Part shown: piece after piece, positions 35,935 to 47,669 of the stretch
Layout of the letters: the number at the start of each line of letters is the position of its first letter
Numbering within the stretch: position 1 is the stretch's first letter
Source of the DNA: Pteria penguin
Taxonomy: Eukaryota; Mollusca; Bivalvia; Pterioida; Pteriidae
Direction: 5' to 3'
DNA length: 64,000 bases
Assembly (NCBI GenBank): GCA_035048485.1
Contig: CM068582.1
Span: 34,488,596 to 34,552,595 of the forward strand
The notes under the pieces: generated by a model
Told to the model about the DNA's origin: nothing
What the model saw: only the letters and a program-made list of their open reading frames with translations
Databases searched by the model: none
Translations under genes and position numbers: made by a program

Positions 35935-36094
35935 TTTTATAACAAGGAAAGCCATTACTTAAAGATGGAAAAATCATAATATATACGACTATTTAGAGGC
36001 GGTGAACGTTCGTGTCTTGTCCCTTATTGTATACCATTGGGACATACTTGGGCAAGTTCCCATGTATAGAAGGCTGAAGATCTTAACGTGTCAG

Positions 36095-36135
36095 CAGGGA
36101 CGTATATATCTAATATATAGATATATACGTCCCTG
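36095..36135. mobile_element. 41-bp hairpin insertion, 7-bp target duplication
   Basis: CAGGGACGTATATATCTA and TATAGATATATACGTCCCTG are inverted repeats with only about three bases between. GTGTCAG is directly repeated at 36088-36094 and 36136-36142. It lies 160 bp after the P450 stop codon. Confidence 0.85.
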
Positions 36136-36429
36136 GTGTCAGGCATATTCCTAAAGCGTGTCATGACTTGGTATGTCATGATCAGGGAGATAGGGGAATC
36201 GAACCTTTCAACTTCAGATTCCGAACCGAAGACGCTAACGATTTAATTACAACGAGTGTACCCCTAAGATAGATCACACGTTTTGATACGATCATGTAAC
36301 AGGATGCAATAAACCTAACAGGAACACCTCTGCCATGACCGAGTGATATACATGCATTCAATGTTGTTCTTGTTGTTCGTGAAGAGTATTACACTACATG
36401 GTCTGCGATGCAATGCATGGAAAATTCAA

Positions 36430-36565
36430 CCTGTACAACGGAGCCGTCCGAGGCTGTGAGATATCCTTCATGGCCACTGTGACACAGGACCTCGGATTGG
36501 TATTGTTTCATCCCAAAGACAGAACATCCACAAGCCACCGGTAGGACTGAGCTAGGCCGGCCAAA
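36430..36565 (-). mobile_element. SINE family II fragment (minus)
   Basis: On the minus strand it reads GGCCTAGCTCAGTCCTACC, then TGTTCTGTCTTTGGGATGA and ATCCGAGGTCCTGTG, the head and core order of family II. Confidence 0.6.
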
Positions 36566-36589
36566 TGCATGTATAGCAATTAACTTTTG

Positions 36590-36651
<62 letters not shown>
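36590..36651. repeat. (TA)n microsatellite
   Basis: About 58 bp of uninterrupted TA. Confidence 0.97.
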
Positions 36652-36655
<4 letters not shown>

Positions 36656-36937
36656 TTATACTTAGTATACAAATTTTGCGCTTCATAAGTAGTGTGACCA
36701 AGCTGTCAAAAACCTAACCTTTGTATTAAAATTCAATTCAACAGATTCGTGGTTTGATTCATTTGGGTTTTTACAACAGTTGAAGCAAATTTTCAGTAAT
36801 ATCCCTATTTAGAGAATGAAGTTACCAATCTTTTTAATACACTTGCAAATTCCTGAAGTCAAGCCCAGATCACCAGCACAACGCACTGAATCTATATGTA
36901 TATAGGAAATGTGACAGTACTCCCTTTCATGAGTTCT

Positions 36938-37158
36938 GGGGCCTTATTCACAAAGAAACTTAAGTCTAAGTCTAAAAATTGACACCTATATAGTGGCATG
37001 TGTCTTAATTCTAAGAATGAATAAAAAGTTTCTGTAAACAGTATACCTAACAAGCTATTCACAGGCAATTTTCGACAAATTCTTAGCATAATGACACATG
37101 GTATTTTAGGTCTCAATTCTTAAGACTTGGACTTAAGTTTCTTTGTGAATAAGACCCC
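36938..37158. mobile_element. 221-bp MITE with 8-bp target duplication
   Basis: The ends GGGGCCTTATTCACAAAGAA and TTCTTTGTGAATAAGACCCC are inverted, continuing through ACTTAAGTC. Flanks TGAGTTCT (36930-36937) and TGAGTCCT (37159-37166) match at 7 of 8 bases, pointing to an 8-bp duplication. Confidence 0.9.
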
Positions 37159-37169
37159 TGAGTCCTTGA

Positions 37170-39780
37170 CTGGATCTAAACTTGGAAACTGAATATGAGC
37201 ACCTACATCACAAACCCCACAAATCCTAAACTGTACTTAGCTATGTATGTTCAGTAGTCAAAGAAGATTAGTTCACATAAACTACTGATAGTCAAAAAGA
37301 TAAGAGAAGCTTAAAAGATAACAAAAGCTTAAAAGTCACATATTAGGCCAGAAACAAGAGCACTGAGATGTAACATATCCTACACTTCCTGTAAACCTTG
37401 GTCTTCATGATACTTTAAAAGCAGATTATGAGTACCAAATTTCATCAAACTCCCTTAGAGGAAGCACATATTTTAAAAAGTTAATTAACTGAAATACAGA
37501 GTTAGAGGAAAGGACAAACAAACACACTGGAAGACAATTGAGGAACAATTACATTTGCAATTGCTCCCTTGATGTTTTTGGCTGAGATAAACTAAAACAG
37601 ATGTATACAATATATAAAATAGAAAATTTACAATTCAGTTAAGAAATAAGATAAACATACATAATCATTAAAACAAAGTCATACTGCAGTATTTACAAAT
37701 GTTGCACATTAAAAAGCAGTTTGATTGTATTGTTTTTTTCCTGATTTACAGTCAATATCAACAATTAAACTGTTTCAGTTAGGACAGTAATTTTCCGATA
37801 TATGCATAGAATTTATACAGGACAGTTGGCACTCAGAGACTTTATATTTACATTTTATGACTCCAATATGATAAATATACATGTATTGCTAAAATCAACA
37901 GACAGTTTAAAATTTGGACAAGATAATCAATTACAACTATGACTCACTACTTGATTACAGTTTTAACTGTGAGATCCAATTGACACTATGAATATTTGTT
38001 TTAATACTTTTATTTTAGAATAAGAAAAATTGAAATTTTATTGGGACCAACACCCTCCATTGGAGTATATTTAAAAGCTGGCATATTTAAAAGTTAATGT
38101 GTACAAAATCAAATTTGTTCTACATAAAAATATCAGTAAAACTGATGGATGTTCCTGGAACTGCATTAAATCATTAACAATTAGTCTGTAGAATTATAAT
38201 GAAATATTGGAAAATTTCTGAATGATTGTGACCTTGAGAGTGAGTGCTGAGTTACCCTGACCTTGAAGAAATAACCTGGAGTGACCTTGTCTAAAAGTCC
38301 CTGTCCCACAGAATATTGGTGTGGAATATAAAATTTTGATGAATGATTTACAAGATTTCTTTCTGAATATTTTAGGGATATATGCTGTGATCTTGAACTT
38401 GCAGAAATTACCTAGAGTGACCGTTATTCAAAAGTCTCTGTCCAAAGCAGATGAATGATTTAAAAGTTATGAAGCCTTTCTTAAGTGACTTTTATCTGAA
38501 AGTCCATATCCCTAAGAATATATGTGTGAAGTATGATACAATTCTGATGAATTGTTTAAGCAATATGAGGCCTTTCAAACTACATGTATATTAAGGATAT
38601 GCTGAATGACTTGGGTGCTCATTGTCTGAAAGAGCCTGTCTCAAGGAATATTTGTATGAAATATGATAACATTTTAAAGGTTTAAAAGATATGAGCTTAG
38701 ACAGACAAACATGAGAATTTTTTGGGGAGCATAAAAAACAACAGAATGAAAGGTTTTTGTTTAACGCTATATCAGGATCTGATGGCTGCTAACATTTAGT
38801 ATGGTGGAAAGTGGAGTTCTTGGACCAGAAACCAAATTTAAAAAATTACAACAATTTTTCAAATATGGTCTGTATCAATAAAATTATGTATTCACACAAT
38901 GCCAATAACCTCACTATAATGCTGAGTTTAGGTTATGATAAACACTTGGATCTATAACAACGATTCAAACATTAAATCATATCACAATAAATAATTACAG
39001 ACTTTGATAATGTAACAAGGCTATGATATCTTCTCAAACGACTTGTGTGATCTTCTATTCATAGTCTATTAGAAAAACATAAGAACTTACTGAATTAAAT
39101 AATACATTACATACATTTTTCTGGTATCAGTAACAGATCATGTATCATCAAAACTGGTATGAAAATAACACAAAATGCAATTCTTATATTCTCAATATGT
39201 CTACCAGAATGGCCAAATTAGTTTACACAATACACTTTTCTTTTGTGTGTTTACCAAGTATCCTCGGTGAATCATTCCCGTAAATTTTCATAAAAATTAC
39301 TAAAAGAGGATTGGAGATGAGTTCGCAGAACATTATGTAAACGTATATGGGGAAAAAAGTGATTATGCCACTTTTCTTATTCTCATTTTCAATGATTGGT
39401 GTAAAATGGCAATTCCACAACGAATCACATGATAAAATGACACAAAAGCTGACTTTCTGTGACTGGACTTTTATCAGTTGAGTTAAAATATACTTGATAT
39501 GTTAATGAAAATGTGTGGAGATTTGGCAATTAACAGTAAATATACCAATAAATGCATACATAAAACACTCTTCAAAACAATCAACAAACAATAATACACA
39601 AAAAAATGCAACTAGCCAATCATCTGATACATACACAAATAAACCACAACAGTAAGCAATTTTGAGATCAAAGTCATGAAATCTCTATATACAAACACAG
39701 CTCTGAGCAGTGTTAATGATAAATACAGTTAATTACACATGGATAATTAAATTAAACATACAACAGTTTCATTGATGATA
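37170..39780. other. Intergenic / 3' UTR-side AT-rich DNA
   Basis: No exon is supported on either strand. This lies downstream of the minus-strand RING gene, so part may be its 3' UTR. The stretch 38220-38700 has loosely repeated text (GTGACCTTGTCTAAAAGTCC; GTGACCGTTATTCAAAAGTC; AGAATATTGGTGTGGAATAT), the look of an old dispersed repeat. Confidence 0.4.
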
Positions 39781-39781
39781 T

Positions 39782-42700
39782 TCACTCATTTGGCACATTG
39801 TTTTGGTTCTGTTCTTGATTTCCAACATTTTGCAGCTTTGCCAAAATGACATGGCATCGTCGTTGAACTTCAGGACTTAAGAAATATGCAACCACAAATA
39901 TGGGAACAACTGTACGCAACAGCATGAAAACTGTGTTGATCACAAAGTTGACTAACCCTACCACTACTGTATATGGTAAGACCACTAGAATTTGTAAAAT
40001 AGCCACTGGAGTCCGCACTATCATAAAAAACATCTCCAGAAATGTGATTCCTACTTCTAGAAGACATTTGGCTGAGCAAACAATGGGACGAAACATGCAA
40101 TACGAAAAACAAGATAAAAGCTCTGAGCTTATGTTTATCACAGCTTGGAGAAATGGAAGGAGTACTGCCTGTAGGAAACCCTGGGAATTCTGTCCATCTG
40201 CTACTACTAGGGATATGGCCACTATTAAAGCCACCATGATTATGAACTTTTTGTCGTCATGTAGGTTGCTCCACTGTGTCCGTAATGTGGCTGTAATACA
40301 TATGAAAGATAATTACTGGTATAATTTTCTAGAGTTCTTTTACAACTTTTCCTAAATCTATATTTTTACATTAGACAAGAATTTTATAAAAGTTTGTAAC
40401 AGTTTACAATTGTTGCACATGTTAAACATGTAAAAATATTTCAAATATGTTTTGTTTGCTTGATGACTGCAGCAACTCTAACATTTCAAACAAATTGCGT
40501 GCATTTTTTGCTCCATGCTTGTATTTGGCGATTTTTCAACAATGAAAGCCCTAACTTTGTTTCTTTTGTACATGTAATTACCGATATCATTAAAAAAATA
40601 TTATGACTTAATATATCCGTTAGGGTATCAACCAACAATCGGACAAACCTAGCTTTAATAAGAAATTTGGTCCTAACATTCATTCATCATAGCCACAGCA
40701 TTCAGTGCATTCCAACATCAGATGAAACAAATATCACATATATATATATACATTAAGCAAATGGTCAACAATACATGCAATATTTTATCCCCAATCTTTC
40801 ATTAGAAGGAAACACTTTTTTTACACTTTGTGTCAAGTATGCAGATTTGTTTATATGTAGTCTGAATCATCCACAAATTTGTGTAATGGCATCTCTTGAC
40901 CAGAAACAAACAAGTAGATGATTCAGATCACATATAAACAAAAATAACAAATAAATATTTGCTCCATTTGATGCTGGAATGCATTGAACCTTGCCAGCTG
41001 ATTTGTTTATCAGAAGTGCATGTTTAGTAATGTAAGGAATTGTAGCACATCTTGCAGCTTTACTAACCAAACATCTCGCTACAAAGAGGATATCAAGTCT
41101 CTGAAAACTGGTATAAATCAGTATTGAGATACACTGAAGTTTGTATATACAGTCAAACCTAGTTATCTTGAAGTCGGAGGGACCATTGGAAAATACTTCG
41201 AGATATCCATAGTTCGAGATATCCAAATTTCGAGTTTAGGATCACAAATCCTGCAGCTATTAACGTACGCCAGTTCATTTGACATTTCTGATTATTATAG
41301 TAGATGTATGAGATATACATGTACATGTATTTATCAATAAATACGCATGAAGATGTACATATTGTTACTAAATTCATATCTCATCATACATTTTATATTT
41401 TATGAATATATAAAGAGAATATACTTCAAAACTGAAAACGTCATGTTTCCTTTTCGGTAATATCGTAATTTAAATTTAATACTGGATATAATTGTCTTGT
41501 ACTATACCTAAAACCGAGGACGGGCTAACACATAAGACAAGATAAAGACACACGTCATAATTTGATTTTACTGCTATTGCTTTACATAAAAATACATAGA
41601 CATACACATGGATTCGAAATAAAAATATATTAATGAACAATGTTAAGAAATTTCTTTAAATCAATGCAGGCATATAAAAGCACTAATTACAGTTAATATT
41701 AATTATTTAATTCTATGTCAAATTTAATAAGCTATCATCATTTACTAATATTTGGTATAAATAATAAGGTATGCACGGATGCAATCGATTATGTAATCAC
41801 TGCGGCTTTGTACACCGACACGGTCAATTAATCATAACACATGAGCGACCTGTCATCTAGGTTAAATGCCGCTGGGGATATTGTCAATAAGAAGCCAACT
41901 TCGAGATAAAATGGGTAAATAAGATTTTCGGGACTTGAAAATGTATTCGAGTTAAGCATGGTATTGACATATCAGTGTTCAACATACCTGGGGTGAATCT
42001 AATCAAAATATGAAGGGTTTTTTTTCGGGACTGACATTTGACTTCGAGATATCCCAGGTATTCCAGATATCAGTGTTCAATATATCGAAGTTTGACAGTG
42101 GTTTTACTCCAATGTGTTATTCATGAAGATAAGATTACAAAATTAAACCAAGGAAACAATCATTTTGCATGTATACGTATGTATGTGTATGTATGCACAT
42201 GTATGTATTTAATTTCATGGCCTAAATCTCTGCATCTATTTACCTATTCTGTGGTGGTTGATGACCCTGGATTTTATTTGTTGATATTTTTCCTTCACCT
42301 TGTCCTTCAACCATCTATGTTGTACATGGGGACCACCTGAAATTGACAAAAATACAATTTTCTAACATATTACATGACAACTTAGTCACACCTGGATCAG
42401 GAGATATTCTTACAGGCAATCTCCCCACTTCAGACTACCTAAAAAAACCCCGAAATATATTTTTTGGAGACATGAAATGTTTTTTTTCACTCTGGTAATG
42501 ACTTAACACAGGTTATCAGTACAGCACATTCTAAATGAATGTAATTTGTACCAGTGTTTAAAGCTGCATGACCAAAATATTTGTGATAAAAGCATAAACT
42601 TAGAAAAATAAGGATTATGTCTAATTTTCTAGCATTGTAGAAGTTATATAGTTTCAGAAAAAAAGTATCAATATCTGTAATCTTCAGACATTGCATAGAA

Positions 42701-45700
42701 ATAATATGACAATTGATTTTGAATAGTGCCAGTCAACATATATATACAATGGAAGGAATTGTAGAACAACACATCACACATGGACATTGCATAGATGCAG
42801 ACTGAGTGTAATTGGTAAACAGAATATCAAAATGAAAGCTGGGCAGTCAAAGGAATTAAGTGATTCTTAAATCTAAATAAAAAATGGAAAGGGAATTATG
42901 GCGAGACAAGGACCGTAGACAAAACAGAATTTAAATTGAAAGTTATCTACAATGTACTTCGTTGGAGTGCAAATTTAACACGGTGTTAGTACATGTGTCA
43001 TTCCTCCTTGATGAAAGTTTGTAGGTTCATGTTTGACCTACATATGAACTCTTCCTATTGCAGTATTTCTCAACCATAAAAGAATATATTTTGACACTGT
43101 TACTTTGCCTTTTGATTTGAATGTCTATTGTTTAGACCAAGTTTGTTAATATAAGAATGTGTCTTAGAATTACTGATAAAATAACATACAGACAGGGCAG
43201 TTTTCAGAAATGCTCTCCTCATGAATATTCAGAACTCTAACAAATTAGAGGAGATTTGACGGTATAGAAACGTAGGTTGTTTTTTGTATTATGTAAGGTC
43301 GATGCACAGGAATTTTTCATTCTTACTCAGATTTGGGACATACAGCTTTAAAAATGTAGATTCATTCTTTTTCAATCATTTTAACAACATTTCTATTTTC
43401 AATCAACACACTTTGACATGAAATGTTATCTGAAACTCTGCATACATAACCACTGGGTCTAGACCACTGCTGATGGACTGTTAGCTTTCAGTGGTTCTGT
43501 ACTGACCCAAAATATACACTTCAAATTTATTTGACAAAAATTTGTAAATTATCTCAAAACTTAGGAGTATTTCATACATGAAAAGCTCTGTCCTGAAGTT
43601 CAATTAGTTCTTCGATGATTACTTTTAGGTCTGTTTAGAAATAAGTATGCTCTTCAATAGTTGTTGAAATGTGCATGTGGTGCACTACATCAATAATTGT
43701 ATATATCTTCTTATATTTAATGAAGGCTAAAGATACTACACATTCATGCACTGTTGAGAATCAGAATTTCCTCTACCAAATGGAGTTATCTTTCCTTACA
43801 TTTTCCTTAGGTCAATGACAAAGTAGTGGCTGCTGAAAAGACTATTTTTTTCAACCATTACTGCATGTTAAAAGCTAATTAATCTATGGTGTATTCTATT
43901 TATCTCAAATTTTTTCGAGAAAAATGCAAACAACCAATAATGTAAATAAAATACAGCATTTAAATTTCATCATGATACATATTGCATCATGACTTTTTTA
44001 TCATATATGTATCATGTCACTATGGATGATACATATCCCCAAAAAACATATGTTGTATGTTAAAGCATTGTCATATAAAAGAAAATGCTACTTAAAGGTC
44101 TATTTCTGAATGTCCTATAATCTATTTGTGAATAAAAAGAGAACATTGGTTTTAGCAAATCATTATCACAAATTTTGTTTTATGCCAAACTGCTGAAATT
44201 GTATAAAATGATTCCCTAAAACATTGATAACTTCCCACTCTATTTCTATTCAATAACAACATTACAGGATCAAAGGTTGAACCACATTAACTGATTAACA
44301 CCTACATCATCTGAGTGATTACTATGGACTCTTTCAAATGGACATTCAGAGCACTCTCACTATTATTGTTGGATGTCAGATGATTCATGTTTTGTGAGTC
44401 AACTTAAAATGACCATTGCAGAGGTATCAGTTTTATACTATTTACCTTGAAGTTGTTGATATTCTGTGATCAAATCTGAAGTGGAGTTTCCAAGATATTT
44501 AACACAATCCCATGATTTTCTTATCCATGAATGGCGGAGGAGTCGATCTACAAAAACAGAAATGATTATTGTGTAAATAATACCTGAATAATTATCTATA
44601 TATTCATTTTTATTTGCTGTAATTCTATCAGTCTGACTGCACAGTTGACAAATGTGCTATGATTTCACGTTTCTGGAATTATTTCATCCTTTCTCATATT
44701 GTATTTGGTTTTAAATCTTATACATTGTATACTATATACATGTACTGGAATCACACTGGACCAAAAACTTGGTTTCAAAATTTGTGCAGCCTTGGTTTCA
44801 AAATTGGTGAAGCAGGTGTGGCTCAGTGAATGAGGTGTTTGGCTCATGACTCAAAGGTCCTGGGTTCAATTCTTGCTGTGGATACATTGGTGTCCTGTCT
44901 TTCGGATGAGATTGTAGAAACCAAGGCCCCATGTCATGGGAGGCGTGGTACATCAAAGATCCCTCACTGCTTCGATTGGGTTCATTGAAAAGGTATAAAT
45001 TTTTATGGAAAGCATGAGGCAGATGCCGTCAGCGTATACATGAAATAATTCCGAAGTAATGTAAAACAATCAGTCAAAATTGGTGTATAGTTTATGTTTC
45101 ATTTTTGAAAACTCTGCTGCACTTTAAATCAAAATATCACAAAATGTAACAATCACCATGATCTATGTGAGTTCTGATGTACCGTGACCTTGGACTTGGT
45201 GGTATGATTTTGGTTCAAGGTGATCTTTGTGACCCAAGCATTTGTAATACGTCCCTCCCACAAACTTGTGATCGATTAGGCAGATACAAACATTGCCTTG
45301 CAGATGCATGACATACAGTTTCCCATAAGACACATTCCTACTAAGAATGAATTTATTCAAAAAAGGCATGTAGAAATTATGGGCCAGGCGAAAAATTGTC
45401 ACCCAAGGCCTCAATGACTTTAAAATTTCTTTGGAAAATTTTAATGTCCAAATATCCAACATATGATACAATCCTACTTGCCCAACAGTTAGCATAAATA
45501 AAAAAACCCCCACTTATTTATGTGATTTAATGTTAATCCTAATTTACCTAATATTGATATTGGTTACATCAGTTTCTGGTTAAATAAAAAATATGTTTTC
45601 CTACAAAACATTATACCTTGCATTAAATAAGAGCATGATGTTATCTTTAAGATCAAGGTACCATTAAAACAAAACTTTTTAAATCTTCCTATGCCTCAGT

Positions 45701-47629
45701 CCTATTTAATGTCAGCAAGTACTGTAGTACAGCTATAAATATATCATATGATAGGCTATTTTCTAAATGCTGATATTATTTTTTTTTTGTTCTAAGCCTA
45801 GAGATTTAGATCTTAACAAGCAAAATATGGGTGTCTTGTCAATCTTACTTCATCTGACAAAATATGGCTAAATATACACAACACAGTTTTTTTTTTATTT
45901 TCCAATATGTTTTTTCTGTATCGTTACACCTTAAATATGTTGATTGGTCATCATTCTAATGATAATTACATTTAAGTGATAAAGCTCACTTTTTCTGGAA
46001 TGTTAAAATTTAAGACTACTGCAACCAGAAGCTCAACTTACTTCCTGCCTGTATACATGACCGTCTTATTTCACTTTGCATCCAAATATTACGAGCAGAC
46101 CTTGCTATATTTCCTATGTCATCGGTTTCTTCCCATGGATCTTCCACAACCTCTTCTGTGTCTAAAATGTATATAATTTATTAATTATTTAAATGATAAA
46201 CAAGATCATACAGACATACATTTTTTGTTTCGAATCATGTTTTTACCTCAGACAAAGATTCTACATTTATTGTAATGGACTGTTTTCATTTTATTTTCAA
46301 CTTTCATTAAATGCCTACCATATGATGTTTTACCACTCAAAAGTGCATCATCCTATCATAGTGTTAGAATCTAAGCATTAAGGTCCTAATGAAAATTCTG
46401 TCAAAAAGCAATATGTCAGGCATTACAAAAAATTATGCCCCTTATATCTTGTAAAACAGGAAATTTGTATTTTGTGACAGCACCTGCCTGATAGCGCAGA
46501 AATTTCAACCTACATATAGGCAACAGATCTACCGAATGCAGTGAAAAGGCTCTGAGGTTAGCAGTGGAACTGACAAACCGTTAATGTACCAATGCGAGTA
46601 GTACAAGATCTATGGTGTGTCAACATCTACTGTCACATGGAACCTGCTTTTAACTATCTCATAACAAAGACAGGACACCAGCTTCTAAGACTCAAACCCA
46701 GGACCTCTTGGCAGACCCACAGGTCTACATGTAGCATGCTACCAAGTGATCTATGTTTTGATTATGTACTTTTCATTCCAGTTAAATACCAAGAATCTAT
46801 AACTGAGTGATCAAAATTTTATCTCATCGATATCCTGGGCTACAGTGATCCCTGAACTCTACATGTACACGTAAGAGATTCATCTTCCATGCACCAATTA
46901 TTTCTGTCACAGTTGAATATATTCCTTATAAGTGTACAACTATATTAGATGTGTTTATTTCTTTTCTGATGTTGTCAGAATCATGTTGAGGTAAAGATTA
47001 AATTCACCTTTATTTTTCTCTTAATTTCAAGAAAAGATCATATGAAAACTTTGTCAAAAAGCTGTGACATCTCAAACTAATTATGATGGACACCCGATTA
47101 CAGTGCTTCAAAAAATGAAAAAATATGATTACTTTATTTAATATCTAATATTATATATTATAGCGCATTGTGTAATAGGATGTCAGTTAATTTTAAAAAA
47201 ATAGTCTATATTATATACAAGGTTTAAGTAATATCACATTTTGTCATTGTCAATGACATACTATGATACTTTCTACAAAAATTTTTCTTTGCATTATTGT
47301 CTATTGTGTGTTGCTTTGCTGTAAGTGATAATATATCATTAAATGCAAAACTGTTGAATCACATTTGTAAACAGATTCACATGAATATATACTACAAAGC
47401 AGAGTTACTGGGTACCTTCGTTTTCTGTATCGTCAAATCGAATATTCTGAATGTGATTGATATCTGCCCTGCATTGTGGACAGTTGAAATTCTCCCTGAT
47501 ACTGAACGTAAAGGGTCTATTGGAATGATTTTCCCAGCGTCGTATGCATGCCGTACAGAATACATGCCCACATGGAATACAGCAACATGGTCTCTTTAAA
47601 GAATCAAAACAGATGGAACATATCCCCAT
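39782..47629 (-). CDS. RING-finger multi-span membrane protein (putative E3 ubiquitin ligase)
   Basis: Five exons: 47629-47416, 46161-46042, 44547-44446, 42336-42244 and 40290-39782. All junctions are phase 1, giving 345 residues from the ATG at 47629. A C3HC4 RING finger starts at residue 4 (C4, C7, C20, H22, C25, C28, C50, C53). An acidic linker (about 66-90) and a basic, Trp-containing middle (90-190) follow. The C-terminal third is strongly hydrophobic: a helix at about 192-210, one or two at 216-244 and several between 259 and 316. A short polar tail with NQEQNQNN ends the protein. RING domains recruit E2 enzymes, so a membrane-bound ubiquitin ligase is inferred. The spacing and order differ from RNF170-like proteins, and I do not recognise the family. 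An acceptor at about 47667 suggests a 5' UTR exon upstream. Confidence 0.85.
41150..42100. mobile_element. Decayed Tc1/mariner- or Tigger-like MITE
   Basis: The left end CAGTCAAACCTAGTTATCTT and the right end GATATATCGAAGTTTGACAG are inverted. Many copies of TTCGAGATATCC-type text lie near both ends. About 950 bp, with no transposase frame. Inside intron 4 of the RING gene. Confidence 0.65.
42345..44445. other. RING gene intron 3, no further feature
   Basis: AT-rich intron between the exons at 44547-44446 and 42336-42244. No extra exon fits the phase-1 pattern, and no clear repeat boundaries were seen. Confidence 0.5.
44810..45085 (+). mobile_element. tRNA-derived SINE, family II (decayed)
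   Basis: Head CAGGTGTGGCTCAGTGAATG, B-box GGTTCAATTC, core GTCCTGTCTTTCGGATGAGA, CAAAGATCCCTCACTGCTTC and GAGGCAGATGCCGTC. Lies in intron 2 of the RING gene, in the opposite orientation. Confidence 0.85.
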
Positions 47630-47669
47630 AATTACATGTATGCACCTTCTGCCTTTCAGATGACTTTCA

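Noticed and set aside
39900..40355. A 151-codon plus-strand open frame
   Set aside because: Antisense to the membrane exon of the RING gene, which has consistent splicing and hydrophobic helices.
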